From NCBI GenBank assembly GCA_013205085.1, contig JABMLH010000008.1, positions 1 through 64,000 on the forward strand: DNA of 64,000 bases, written 5' to 3'. Source of the DNA: Microbacteriaceae bacterium VKM Ac-2854 (GTDB lineage Bacteria; Actinomycetota; Actinomycetes; Actinomycetales; Microbacteriaceae). The number at the start of each line of letters is the position of its first letter. Position 1 is the first letter of the stretch. Shown here piece after piece: positions 1-8,632 of the stretch. Made by a program: the position numbers and the translations under genes. The notes beneath the pieces were generated by a model, which made no database searches, had not been told where the DNA came from, and worked only from the letters and a program-made list of their open reading frames with translations.

Positions 1-1
1 G

Positions 2-82
2 GTAACCCACTTCGATACCGGAGATCCTCGCTATTTCAACTCACGCCACGCTGAACACAACCTCCCGGGGAACTACAGCTAG
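2..82 (+). other. C-terminal end of an unidentified reading frame
   Basis: The plus strand is open from the window edge to a TAG at 80-82 and would encode 26 residues ending LPGNYS. I do not recognise the family. G+C of bases 1-80 is 44/80, visibly lower than the neighbouring genes. The point where this frame stops coincides with the point where the leftward eda reading frame stops resembling the aldolase, so this may be DNA brought next to eda by an insertion or rearrangement. It could also be non-coding. Confidence 0.2.
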
Positions 83-187
83 TCCGTCCGCTACGACGGC
101 CGCCTCGACACGATCGTCGAGAACGACCACCGGCACGATCCGTTGGGCCGCGACCTGCGCGAACACGGCCGACTCGTGGTTACTCAT
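77..187 (-). pseudogene. eda: Truncated KDPG/KHG aldolase (5' end only)
   Basis: On the minus strand an ATG at 187 overlaps the kdgK stop by eight bases (ATGAGTAA), the usual arrangement in kdgK-eda operons. The first ~37 codons read like the N-terminus of 2-dehydro-3-deoxy-6-phosphogluconate aldolase, with the strand-forming stretch AAQRIVPVVVLDD followed by an alpha helix (EAAVVADGLA). After about position 77 the similarity ends and the frame closes at a TGA at 41-43. The Glu, Arg and Schiff-base Lys of the barrel are all absent. Eda would cleave KDPG to pyruvate and glyceraldehyde-3-phosphate, the final step of this locus. Assignment rests on a short segment plus synteny. Confidence 0.6.
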
Positions 188-1076
188 TCGGGCTCTCCTC
201 GAGAAAATCGCTGGTTGATGTCAGGGCGAGAGCGGCTTGGGCGTGACCCGCGGCAAGCCGAGAGGCAGGCGGTTCTCCCCGCATCAAGCTGGCGAGATAA
301 CCACCGGCGAAGGCATCACCCGCGCCGACTTCTTCGACCACGTCGACACGAGGCGCCGGCACGAAGACGTCGGCGGATCCGGGTTCGAGCAGGGTGGCCC
401 CGATCGCGCCGTCCTTCACGACGACAGAACCTGTCGGAAGCTCGATGCGGAGATCAGCCGCACGACGGACTCCCCAGAGCCGCGCCGCCTAATCGAGGCC
501 GATGAAAACGATGTCCGAGCGTCGGGCCAATTCGCGCAGCGCGTCGGCCGCTGCCGCGGGGGTCCATAGCGCCGGCCGGTGGTTCACGTCGAAGCTCACG
601 ACGATGCCGTTCGCCTTCGCGCGATCGATCAGAACGTCAACAGCCGCTGCAGCGGACGTCGATAAGGCCGGCGTGATTCCCGACAGGTGCAGCACCGCGA
701 CGTCGTCGAGGCGGATCCGCTCGACATGGTGCGGGGACATGAGGGATGCTGCGGAGCCGGTTCGGTAGTAGCTGACTTCCGCGCCGGGGTCCTTGACGTA
801 CATCCCGGTCGGCGCATCACGGTCCCATTCGACGGTCGAAACGTCCACCCCTCGACCGGCGATGGTGCGATGGACGCGCCGGCCGAGGGCATCGTCCCCG
901 AGACGACTGAACCAGCGCGCCGATACACCGGCGTGCGCGGCGTGCGCGGCGACGTTGGACTCCGCCCCGCCGGCGTCGACACGGAAGTGCTCGGCATCGA
1001 CGACGGATTCGCGCTCTCGGGGAGTGATGACCGCCATGGTCTCCCCGACGGTCAGCAGCACGCTTCGAGTCGTCAT
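180..1076 (-). pseudogene. kdgK: 2-dehydro-3-deoxygluconate kinase, in-frame amber stop
   Basis: PfkB/ribokinase-family sugar kinase that would phosphorylate KDG to KDPG. The ATG at 1076 overlaps the upstream gene stop (ATGA). The N-terminal part shows GGAESNVAAHAA and SRLGDDALGRRV (sugar site), and SFDVNHRPALW in the middle. The reading frame then hits TAG at 489-491, directly after FIGLD, but continues in the same frame as AARLWG, VVKDGAIGA and the family's C-terminal signature with catalytic Asp (VGAGDAFAGGYLAS) to a TAA at 180-182. Relatives usually have Glu at this point, so a GAG to TAG change is the simplest explanation. Without the second half there is no ATP site or catalytic base, so the product should be inactive. 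A sequencing error is possible. Confidence 0.88.
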
Positions 1077-3088
1077 CGCTGCGCACGGGCTTCCATCAAC
1101 AGCGCCAGGCGCGCGTCGTCGACGGTCTTCTCGAGCCGGAGCACGAGGAGCACCTCGGCGTCGCGCTCGTCGTACAGGTACCGGCGCTGCCACTCGTAGA
1201 AGTAGGGTCCGTCGCCCACGATGCGCAGGTGGCGTTCGAGACCTTCCAGCACCCAGGCGGACTGAGAGATATCGGCCAGCGAGTCGTTCGCGTAGAACCC
1301 GAGCCACACGCCGACCTCCGTGCCGCGCAAGGATTCGTCAGCGCGCAGGTAGGCCCGGCGGGCCTGGTCGGCTTGGAGGAACGCCCGCTCGGCGTCGCCG
1401 TCCAAGGCCGAAAGCAGACTCCGACAGGTCAACGAGGCACCGAGGTAGTCGTAGCGGTGGATGCGCGCCTGGGCGAGAAGGCTCTGCTCGAAGAGTTCCC
1501 GTGCACCGCTGCCGAGGTTCAGCGCCGCCATGCCGTACTCGTCGTCGAGCGCGGCGTACGAGTCGACGCCGCGCTCGAACATCGGCAGCAACGCCTCCAG
1601 CTGGCCGCGGAGATCCGCCGCCGCCGTCAGCCACCGCAACTCGTCCGATCGGGCGGACGGGTCGCGGAGGTACTGCGTCACCAGGACCCTCGGAATGTGA
1701 TTCGCGAACTGTTCGCCCGCGTGCTCGTCCCATTCCGCTCCGAAGCGCACAGCAGCACCGGCGTATGCGTCGAGGGCCTCGGCGACGATCGGCGCGACCT
1801 CGGCCCCGAAGTACTCGGCTGCGTACTCCTTGCGGTGTTCGTCCACGTCGACGGCACCGTCGCGCCAGCTTCGCGCGATCAGATCGAGCATGTACACGTG
1901 TGGGCGGACGTTGGAGCAGTTCACGATCCACAGATCGTCCATGCAGCGGCCGAGAACGCTCTGAAGTTCGGCCTCCACGTGCTCGGCCCGGTTCGGCAGC
2001 ATGGTGATGTGATTGGCGGCCTGGAGGTCGTAGAACGACGCGTGATAGTAGATGCCGTTGCGGCCGGGATCCTCGGCATCCGCGAAGGCGGGAATGCGCG
2101 GGTTGTTGTTCTCTTGGCGCCGGGTGACCATTCGGCCGTAGCCGTTGTCGGCCCAGATCTTGATCAGGTCGTCCGGGAAGTCGAGCACTCCGGCCCGCAG
2201 CAGCTCCAGGGTTTCGCCGTAGAGGTAGATGCACGCCTCGGCATCCGGAATCGCCTGCTTGAGCATGTCGTACTGGATCCGGATCACCTCGCTGACCAGG
2301 GCTCCGCGGGATGCGTCGGTGTCGTAAGTGGGATCGTCCGCCCAGAACGGCTTGTCGCCCTGGCCACGGAAGCCCAGGTTCCAGATCACGCGGTGATCAC
2401 GCTTGCTCTCGATGGACTCACTCCAGAGCCGGTGGAACAGCTCGGTGTTCTCGGCGTAGGACGGCGCCAGGCCCGGGTAGGCGCGGATGAACATCTCGGC
2501 GCCCAGCGGCTCCGCGTGATGCTGCGCGACGGCGAGACCCATCCGGGTCGCCAGGTCGATGTGCCGAAGGACGCTCGCCTGATCGGTGCCGGGGATGACG
2601 ACGTTCCCGCGCAGGCGTAGTAGTGCCTCGAAGGTCATCTCCCATGGTGCGAGCGGGTCGCCGTCGATCGACCAGGTGTTCAAGAGCACTTCGTCGTTCA
2701 CGAACCAGCCGCGTAGCCGCACTGCGGCCTCGGTCGATCGCCGATGGAAGTCGGCGGCGACGTCGACGCTCGCCTGCAGCGCGGGCCGATGGTCGTTCCA
2801 GAACCAGAACGGTGGGACTCCGAGCAGTACTTCGCTGATCTCGTAGATTCCGTAGACGAAGCCCAGATCGCCGCCGGCGCTGAGCACCAGCGCGCCATCG
2901 ACCACGCGGAGGTCGAACGACTCTCGGCCGGTCGCTTCATCGATGACGAGCCGTATGGCGCTGCCGTCTTCCGCAGCGGGAGCGAGCGTCCTGCAGAGAT
3001 CGCGGCGGAGTGCGGCGAGGGCGTGTTCGACGGGCGGGGTGGCGGCATCGGCGATGACCGGTGAGTCCCGTGTGAGTAGCGCTGACAT
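1073..3088 (-). CDS. Glycoside hydrolase family 115-like alpha-glucuronidase
   Basis: 671 residues. GH115 enzymes remove (4-O-methyl)glucuronate from xylan and its oligosaccharides. Family-like features are the early YGIYEISEVLLGVPPFWFWN block (residues ~80-100), RLRGWFVNDE (~125) and LLRLRGNVVIPGT (~150), then a long helical barrel with GETLELLRAG and HASFYDLQAAN. There is no signal peptide, so it should act in the cytoplasm on imported uronyl-oligosaccharides. The ATG at 3088 is preceded by GGAAGGA at good spacing; an upstream ATG at 3112 overlaps the uxaC stop but lacks a ribosome site. It is shorter than the 800-1000 residues of characterised GH115 enzymes and may lack the C-terminal domain. 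It lies between uxaC and kdgK, which supports a glucuronate-releasing role. Confidence 0.72.
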   Translation of the reverse strand: MSALLTRDSPVIADAATPPVEHALAALRRDLCRTLAPAAEDGSAIRLVIDEATGRESFDLRVVDGALVLSAGGDLGFVYGIYEISEVLLGVPPFWFWNDHRPALQASVDVAADFHRRSTEAAVRLRGWFVNDEVLLNTWSIDGDPLAPWEMTFEALLRLRGNVVIPGTDQASVLRHIDLATRMGLAVAQHHAEPLGAEMFIRAYPGLAPSYAENTELFHRLWSESIESKRDHRVIWNLGFRGQGDKPFWADDPTYDTDASRGALVSEVIRIQYDMLKQAIPDAEACIYLYGETLELLRAGVLDFPDDLIKIWADNGYGRMVTRRQENNNPRIPAFADAEDPGRNGIYYHASFYDLQAANHITMLPNRAEHVEAELQSVLGRCMDDLWIVNCSNVRPHVYMLDLIARSWRDGAVDVDEHRKEYAAEYFGAEVAPIVAEALDAYAGAAVRFGAEWDEHAGEQFANHIPRVLVTQYLRDPSARSDELRWLTAAADLRGQLEALLPMFERGVDSYAALDDEYGMAALNLGSGARELFEQSLLAQARIHRYDYLGASLTCRSLLSALDGDAERAFLQADQARRAYLRADESLRGTEVGVWLGFYANDSLADISQSAWVLEGLERHLRIVGDGPYFYEWQRRYLYDERDAEVLLVLRLEKTVDDARLALLMEARAQR

Positions 3089-3108
3089 GGAGCGGTTCCT
3101 TCCGTCCG

Positions 3109-4536
3109 TCATGACTGGTCGAGGGCGAAGACTCGCCGCGGCTGGACGTCGATGAAGTCGACGATCGCTTCGGCGGCTTCCTCGAGGGGGAGACGGTGCT
3201 CGGCGACGAGGGTGGCGAAGTACCGGGCCGTGACGCGCCGGTTCATGTCGTGCCGGGCGGGGATCGAGCAGAGCGCTCGAGTGTCGTCGATGAAGCCCGA
3301 GAGCTTGCCGAATCCGGCGTTCGCGCTGACGGCCGAGAGGTAGCGGGTGATCGCCTCGGGCGTATCGATGAACCACCAGGGCGCCCCGATGTACAGGCCC
3401 GGGTAGAAGCCGGCCAGCGGGGCGAGCTCGGCGGAGAAGACCGTCTCATCGGTCGTGAAAGCGACGAGGCGGAAGCCGGGCTCGTTCCCGAAGGCATTGA
3501 GCACTTCGCGGAGTGCGAGCACGAACTCGCCACGGAGCGGGATGTCGGCTCCGACGTTCGCGCCGTATTGCTTGAGGGTGCGCCGGTCGTAGTCGCGCTC
3601 GATCGCCGGATGGATCGTCATCACGAGGCCGTCCTCGCTCGAGAGCCGGGCCTGTTCGAAGACCAGGTGCCGCTGCAACGCCCGTGCATCCGCGGCGCCG
3701 ATCCGTTGCGCCCGTGCCTCCCGGTACAGACGCGCGGCGTCGTCGGCGTTCAGCCGGGCGGCGACGGCGTCGCGGTGCGAGTGATCCGTCGATACAGCCC
3801 CGCGAGCGGCGAAGTAGGCCCGACGCGAGCGCAGAGCGTCGATGTATCCGTCGAGGGAGGCGACGTCGACGTCGGAGCGCGCGCCGAGCGCCTCGCTGCG
3901 CGCGAACCAACTCGGATCCCCCGGCTCGAGCAGTGAGTCGGGGCGGAAGGTCGGCACGACATGGGTCGACACGGATGAATCTGCAGCGAGCTGAGCGTGA
4001 CCGTCCAGGATGTCCAGCGGATCATCCGTCGTCGCGAGCACGTCGACCCTGAAACGCTCCAGAAGTCGCCGGGGCCGGAACGCGGATTCACTGAGCTTCG
4101 CGGTCACCTCGTCGTAGATGTCGTCCGCGGTCTCGGGACCGAGCGCGCTCTCGACGCCGAAGATCCCGTGCAGCTCGTCCTCCATCCAGGTCCGCATGGG
4201 GGTGCCGCGGAAGACGGCCCAGTTCTCGCCGAGCAGTCGGAACGCGGCGCGGGACGCCTCAGGGGTCGGCTCCGCCACGCCGACACCGAGTTCGTGCAGC
4301 GGCACACCGTGGGCGTGCAGCAGCCGAGTGACGTAGTGGTCGGGAGTGAGCAGCAGCTCCGTCGCATCGCGGAACGGTCTGTCCTCGGTGAGCCACTCGA
4401 TCGGGACATGTCCGTGGGGGGAAACGATCGGCGATTGGGCGACGAGACCGTAGAGCTCTCGTGTGAGCGCCCGCAGTCCTGGTTCTGCGGGGAGCAGCCG
4501 GTCGGGGTCCGCCTCAAACGCCGTTGATCGAGTCAC
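3109..4536 (-). CDS. uxaC: Glucuronate isomerase
   Basis: 475 residues from the GTG at 4536. UxaC converts D-glucuronate to D-fructuronate (and galacturonate to tagaturonate). Family hallmarks are the N-terminal DRLLPAEP, the metal-site SPHGHVP, ENWAVFRGTPMRTWMEDEL, DVLATTDDPLD, and the C-terminal LYIGAPWWFIDTPEA, SGFIDDTRALCSIPARHD. GTG at 4542 is equally possible; the frame stays open to a GTG at 4608, but the extra residues do not resemble the family. No strong ribosome site precedes any of them. It follows the lacI-type gene by about 85 bases and the GH115-like gene follows by 20 bases, consistent with one transcript. Confidence 0.93.
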   Translation of the reverse strand: MTRSTAFEADPDRLLPAEPGLRALTRELYGLVAQSPIVSPHGHVPIEWLTEDRPFRDATELLLTPDHYVTRLLHAHGVPLHELGVGVAEPTPEASRAAFRLLGENWAVFRGTPMRTWMEDELHGIFGVESALGPETADDIYDEVTAKLSESAFRPRRLLERFRVDVLATTDDPLDILDGHAQLAADSSVSTHVVPTFRPDSLLEPGDPSWFARSEALGARSDVDVASLDGYIDALRSRRAYFAARGAVSTDHSHRDAVAARLNADDAARLYREARAQRIGAADARALQRHLVFEQARLSSEDGLVMTIHPAIERDYDRRTLKQYGANVGADIPLRGEFVLALREVLNAFGNEPGFRLVAFTTDETVFSAELAPLAGFYPGLYIGAPWWFIDTPEAITRYLSAVSANAGFGKLSGFIDDTRALCSIPARHDMNRRVTARYFATLVAEHRLPLEEAAEAIVDFIDVQPRRVFALDQS

Positions 4537-4621
4537 GTCCACATTGTGTCGGCTGACCGTGACCGCGCTCGGGTCGTTGCGGCGCTTTGCGGCGAGACGC
4601 GGCGGCACCGAATTGCGCGGC

Positions 4622-5650
4622 CTAGGCGCGGCGGATTCGCCGTGCGCTGCTGGCGCGCGGAACGAATTTGGTCGCCGCGACGACGATGCGCGTCTCCGCC
4701 GGCCGGGTCTGCATGATCCTCTCGATCAGCAGGCGGGCGGCGAGGGTACCGATCTCGTCGCGCGGCAGCCGGATGGATGACAGCGCCGGTGTCACGAACG
4801 AGCTCAGCGGGATGTCGTCGATCCCGATCACGGAGACGTCCTCCGGCACACGGATCCCCTGGTCGCGGAGCGCAGCGATGAATCCTGTCGCCATGAGGTC
4901 GTTGTACGCGATGACTGCTGAGGAGTGGAACCGGCGGTAGTTCTCCTCGGCAGCGATACCGCCGGCGAAGCTCGGCGGGTTCGGACCGAGCCGATGCAGC
5001 GTCATCCGATGTTCTTCGCACGCTTGCATGAGTTCATGCCAGCGCACCCCGGCCGTCCAGGACGCCTCCGGCCCGTCGAGGAACGTCACCGATTCGTGGC
5101 CCAGCTCGCGCAGATGCCGGATCGCGGCCTGGATTCCGGGCCGCATGTCGAAGATGGCCCCGGGCACACCGCGCACGATGCGGTTCAGCAGCACGGTCGG
5201 CCGTGTCTCCGCGGTCTTGCGCACCGCCGTTTCCGACATGCGCGACGACGCGAGGATGAAGCCGTCCACGTGCTCCGCGAGCTGTCGCACCGCACCGCGC
5301 TCCACGGAGGCGGTCTCGTCGGCATCCGCGACCAAGAGTCCGAAACCGGAGCGCAGCGCCTGCTCCTGGGCGCCCTTGATGACGCCGGCGAAGAACGGAT
5401 TCGCGAGGTCCGCCACGAGGATCGCGATCAGACCTTGCAGCGCTCCGGCCGGCTCGGTGACGAGCGGTTCGGTGCGGTAGCCGAGTTCCGCAGCGACTTC
5501 TCGAACCCGTTTGGCGGTCGCCGCATTGACCTGCCCCGGTCTCGAGAGTGCGCGGGACACGGTGGACGTTGCGACGCCGGCGACGCGCGCCACATCGCGG
5601 ATGGTCGCACGCGACTTCACGGGCTCCGGTTCGGGCATGTCCTCATCCAC
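4622..5650 (-). CDS. LacI-family transcriptional regulator of the uronate operon
   Basis: 342 residues. The N-terminus has a LacI helix-turn-helix (TIRDVARVAGVATSTVSRAL, residues ~16-35), with NAATAKRVREVAAELGY completing the headpiece. The rest is a periplasmic-binding-like sensor domain (GLIAILVADLANPFFAGVIKG through DVSVIGIDDIPLSSFVTPALSSI). It sits inside the operon it probably controls, 7 bases after uxuA, so autoregulation through the divergent 8.3-8.6 kb region is likely. The effector is probably a uronate or a KDG-type intermediate (inference). Start is uncertain: GTG 5650 or ATG 5638; neither has an ideal ribosome site. Confidence 0.9.
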   Translation of the reverse strand: MDEDMPEPEPVKSRATIRDVARVAGVATSTVSRALSRPGQVNAATAKRVREVAAELGYRTEPLVTEPAGALQGLIAILVADLANPFFAGVIKGAQEQALRSGFGLLVADADETASVERGAVRQLAEHVDGFILASSRMSETAVRKTAETRPTVLLNRIVRGVPGAIFDMRPGIQAAIRHLRELGHESVTFLDGPEASWTAGVRWHELMQACEEHRMTLHRLGPNPPSFAGGIAAEENYRRFHSSAVIAYNDLMATGFIAALRDQGIRVPEDVSVIGIDDIPLSSFVTPALSSIRLPRDEIGTLAARLLIERIMQTRPAETRIVVAATKFVPRASSARRIRRA

Positions 5651-5657
5651 GTGGTGC

Positions 5658-6737
5658 TCAGCGACGGTGCGATTTTTCGACCGCCTCCCACAGTCCGTTC
5701 AGGTAGGTGATGCCGAGACCTCGATCGTAGAGGCCGTATCCCGGGCGACCGATCTCATCCCAGATCATTCGTCCGTGGTCGGGGCGGATGTAGCCGTCGA
5801 ATCCTTCATCGTGCATCGCCTTCACGATCTCGAACATGTCGAGAGATCCCTCCGAGGAGAGGTGCGCCGACTCGACGAAGTCGCCCTGATCGCCGACGAA
5901 TCGGATGTTACGCAGGTGAGCGAAGGACACGCGCCCCTGTTTCACGAAATGACGCATGATCGCCGGAACGTCGTTGGCAGGATTCTCCCCGAGGCTGCCG
6001 GTGCAGATGGTCAGGGCGTTGGCTGGACTGTCGACCATGTCGACGATCGCCTGCAGGTCGGGGAGGTCTTTTACGATCCTCGGCAGCCCGAAGATACCGA
6101 ACGGCGGGTCGTCGGGGTGGATCGCCATGGCGATACCGTTCTCCTCCGCCACCGGCACCACGCTTTCCAGGAAGTAGCGCAGGTTGTCGGCCAGTCCCGC
6201 GTCGTCCAGCCCGTCGTACATCGCGAACAGTTCGCGCAGCGAAGCGAGGCGCTCGGGCTCCCAGCCAGGCATGACGTATCCGGCGGATCCGGACGACACG
6301 GTCTCGAGCGCCCGTTGCGGAGTCAGGTCCGCGACCTTCGCGTGCTCGTACGCCATCGTGAACGAGCCGTCGGCGAGCCTGCGCGAGAGGTCGGTTCGTA
6401 GCCAGTCGAAGATGGGCATGAAGTTGTAGCAGATCACTTTCACGCCGATGTCACCCAACCGGCCGATCGTGGTGCGGTAGTTCTCGATGTGTCGATCGCG
6501 ATCGCCACCACCGATCTTGATGTCGTCGTGGATGTTGACGCTCTCGATCACCTCGAGATCCATGCCGGCGTCGTTCACCTGGCGCTTGAGCCGCCCGATC
6601 TTGTCCTCCGGCCATGCCTCTCCCACCGGGACGTCCCAGAGTGCACCGACGACGTTGCGGACGCCGGGGATCTGACGGATGTGTCGGAGGGGGACGGTGT
6701 CGTTCTCCTCACCGAACCAACGGAATGACATCTTCAT
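5658..6737 (-). CDS. uxuA: D-mannonate dehydratase
   Basis: 359 residues, normal length for UxuA. It dehydrates D-mannonate to 2-keto-3-deoxygluconate using a divalent metal. Recognisable stretches are MSFRWFGEENDTVPLRHIRQ at the N-terminus, YNFMPIFDWLRTDL, AIHPDDPPFGIFGLPRI, LTICTGSLGENP, VSFAHLRNI and GYIRPDHGR, which include the metal-binding His, Cys, His and Asp of the TIM barrel. The ATG at 6737 overlaps the uxuB stop (ATGA) and has AAGGAG seven bases upstream. It lies between uxuB and the lacI-type gene in the operon. Confidence 0.96.
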   Translation of the reverse strand: MKMSFRWFGEENDTVPLRHIRQIPGVRNVVGALWDVPVGEAWPEDKIGRLKRQVNDAGMDLEVIESVNIHDDIKIGGGDRDRHIENYRTTIGRLGDIGVKVICYNFMPIFDWLRTDLSRRLADGSFTMAYEHAKVADLTPQRALETVSSGSAGYVMPGWEPERLASLRELFAMYDGLDDAGLADNLRYFLESVVPVAEENGIAMAIHPDDPPFGIFGLPRIVKDLPDLQAIVDMVDSPANALTICTGSLGENPANDVPAIMRHFVKQGRVSFAHLRNIRFVGDQGDFVESAHLSSEGSLDMFEIVKAMHDEGFDGYIRPDHGRMIWDEIGRPGYGLYDRGLGITYLNGLWEAVEKSHRR

Positions 6738-8335
6738 GCGGGAACTCCTTCGTGGTTGAGCGGGGCCGACGCGACCGCGCGGTGCAGTGTGGCCCTGACC
6801 GCGCCGGGTCCGGCCAGTAGCGAGCGCAACTGCGTTTCGACGGTGTCGGCGAGTGCCGACGAGGATAGGTCGGTGCCGAAGATGTCGCGTTCGGCGAGGA
6901 TGCTCCGGGCGGCGTCGCCGAGGGTGGCCGGCCGGTCCCAGCGGACGTCGCTCAGCCGATCCCGGAGTCGCTCGAGGGAGGGATCGGGGCTGACGACGAA
7001 GGCCCGGCCTTCGTCGTCGATGCCGAGCAGGTAGCGGATCCAGGCGGCGATGACCAGCGGAACGTAGCGCAGCCGACCGTCCGCGCCGGACCGCGCGGCG
7101 AAGTGGATGGTGTGGCCGAAACGCGCCTCGAGCTTGTGCGAGGTGTCCGTCGCGATGCGTTGCGGGGTATCAGGAAGCCCGGGATTGATCAGGCGACGTT
7201 CGAGAACGTCGTCGAGGAACACCTGCGGATCGATGATGCCGGGCGGGTCGACGGCCGGCAGGGCTTCATCTTCGGCGAGGCGACGGATCATGCTTGCGAT
7301 GTCTGGGTCCCGCGCTTCGGCGCTGATGGAGGTGTAGCCCAGCAGACAGCCGAACACGGCCATCGCGGTGTGCAACGGGTTCAGGCACGCCCCCACCTTC
7401 ATCTTCTCGACCCGGTCGACGGTTTCCCGATCCGCGAGGAGCACGCCGGCCGCCTCGAAGGGCGGACGTCCGTTCGGGAAGTCGTCCTCGATCACGAGCA
7501 GATTGAATTCCTCCGTGTTGGAGAAGTCGGCGAGCGGGGTGCCGCCCGGACGGTCGCGGATCCGCGCGTCACCGAGGTCGAAGCGTTCGGCGAGCTTCGA
7601 CGCGACAGCGGGGTCGGGCATCGGCGTGATCCGGTCGATCATGGTGCTGGGGAATGCGACGCGGCGTTCGTCGTCGAGGTAGTCGATGAACGCGCGTTCC
7701 GCGACGTTTGCGGCAAGCCAGGCGTCCGCGATCGCGCGGACGGCCCCGGCGACGCGGTCGCCGTTGCCTGCGAAGTTGTCCGTACTCACCACGGCGATCG
7801 GAGCGGCGCCGGTGCGGAAACGGGCGAGGAGCAGTGCCGTCAGCAACTCCATCGCCGAGGCCGCCTCCGCCGGATCCGCGGTGACGGCGTTCACGGCGTA
7901 GGCCTTCTCGGTCACCGCCAGCGTGATGAGTTGCAGCGACGGTGCCGCCGCGATCCGGCGGGTTTCGGTCCAGTCTTCTGAAAGCGGGGACGCGACGTGA
8001 AGGCTGCGCGCGATGCTGCCGACCACCGTCGGGTGGATGGTGCCGTCCGTCTTCATCACGACGTCGACGAAGAGGTCGTCGATCTCATGGAAGCGCGCCA
8101 CTCGGGCGGGATCGCGGGTGTCGAGAAGGTGGATCCCGGTGCGCGACAGCCCGCGATCGAGGAGCGTCTGCGCGATGCGGGCGTGGAAACTGCGGAACAG
8201 ATTCCCTGCACCGATGTGCAGCCAGATGGGCTCCGCCTCGGACCGTGTTCGCATGTCGCCGCGGACGAAACCGGGCACGGAATAGCCGGCGCGGGCGAAC
8301 TCGCCCATCGCCGCATCCTTCAACAGCAATACCAT
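6734..8335 (-). CDS. uxuB: Fructuronate reductase (mannitol dehydrogenase family)
   Basis: 533 residues. It reduces D-fructuronate to D-mannonate with NADH. The polyol-specific long-chain dehydrogenase family is shown by IWLHIGAGNLFRSFHAR (nucleotide fold), LITLAVTEKAY, STDNFAGNGDRV and FPSTMIDRITP, then KMKVGACLNPLHTAMAVFG, with the Lys and Asn-x-x-His of the active site. This first gene of the leftward operon starts at ATG 8335, preceded by AAGGAGG at 5 bases, a strong ribosome site. The C-terminal ~150 residues are the helical domain of the family. UxuB and tagaturonate reductase (UxaB) are close relatives; uxuA alongside favours UxuB. Confidence 0.9.
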   Translation of the reverse strand: MVLLLKDAAMGEFARAGYSVPGFVRGDMRTRSEAEPIWLHIGAGNLFRSFHARIAQTLLDRGLSRTGIHLLDTRDPARVARFHEIDDLFVDVVMKTDGTIHPTVVGSIARSLHVASPLSEDWTETRRIAAAPSLQLITLAVTEKAYAVNAVTADPAEAASAMELLTALLLARFRTGAAPIAVVSTDNFAGNGDRVAGAVRAIADAWLAANVAERAFIDYLDDERRVAFPSTMIDRITPMPDPAVASKLAERFDLGDARIRDRPGGTPLADFSNTEEFNLLVIEDDFPNGRPPFEAAGVLLADRETVDRVEKMKVGACLNPLHTAMAVFGCLLGYTSISAEARDPDIASMIRRLAEDEALPAVDPPGIIDPQVFLDDVLERRLINPGLPDTPQRIATDTSHKLEARFGHTIHFAARSGADGRLRYVPLVIAAWIRYLLGIDDEGRAFVVSPDPSLERLRDRLSDVRWDRPATLGDAARSILAERDIFGTDLSSSALADTVETQLRSLLAGPGAVRATLHRAVASAPLNHEGVPA

Positions 8336-8632
8336 CCGCGCCTCCTTGAGCGTGCGTCCCCGGTGGGTCCGTCGAGACGAGCATGGAGAGTTGGACGGTG
8401 GACTGTGTCGTGTTCGGGCCGTTTGCGCTCGCGGTTTGTGACCGGTCCCGGCGACGGTGCTACTTTCACCGAGCCGAGAACAGTGGCGCCTCCCGATCAT
8501 CGGACGATCGGGGTCGGCGGGTCACGTTCATCCCCAACGGAGAGGTCGAGCAACGATGCGACGACAGCACATTCGCCCCGCACCCCGCGTCTCATCGCAG
8601 ACGTGGCGCGCGCCTCGAGAGCAGCGGGCACG
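8336..8632. promoter_or_regulatory. Divergent control region of the uronate locus
   Basis: This 297-base gap separates the leftward uxu operon from the rightward transporter operon. A perfect 7-base dyad CCCGATC/GATCGGG with a 7-base spacer lies at 8492-8512 and is a candidate operator for the LacI-type regulator, although it is not the classic CG-centred LacI palindrome. A possible rightward promoter is TTGTGA at 8436-8441 with TACTTT at 8461-8466 (19-base spacing, longer than ideal). No open frame here looks coding. Confidence 0.35.

Noticed and set aside
143-505. A rightward open frame opposite kdgK/eda
   Set aside because: Arg/Pro-rich translation typical of the antisense of high-GC genes, and the opposite strand has clear family motifs.
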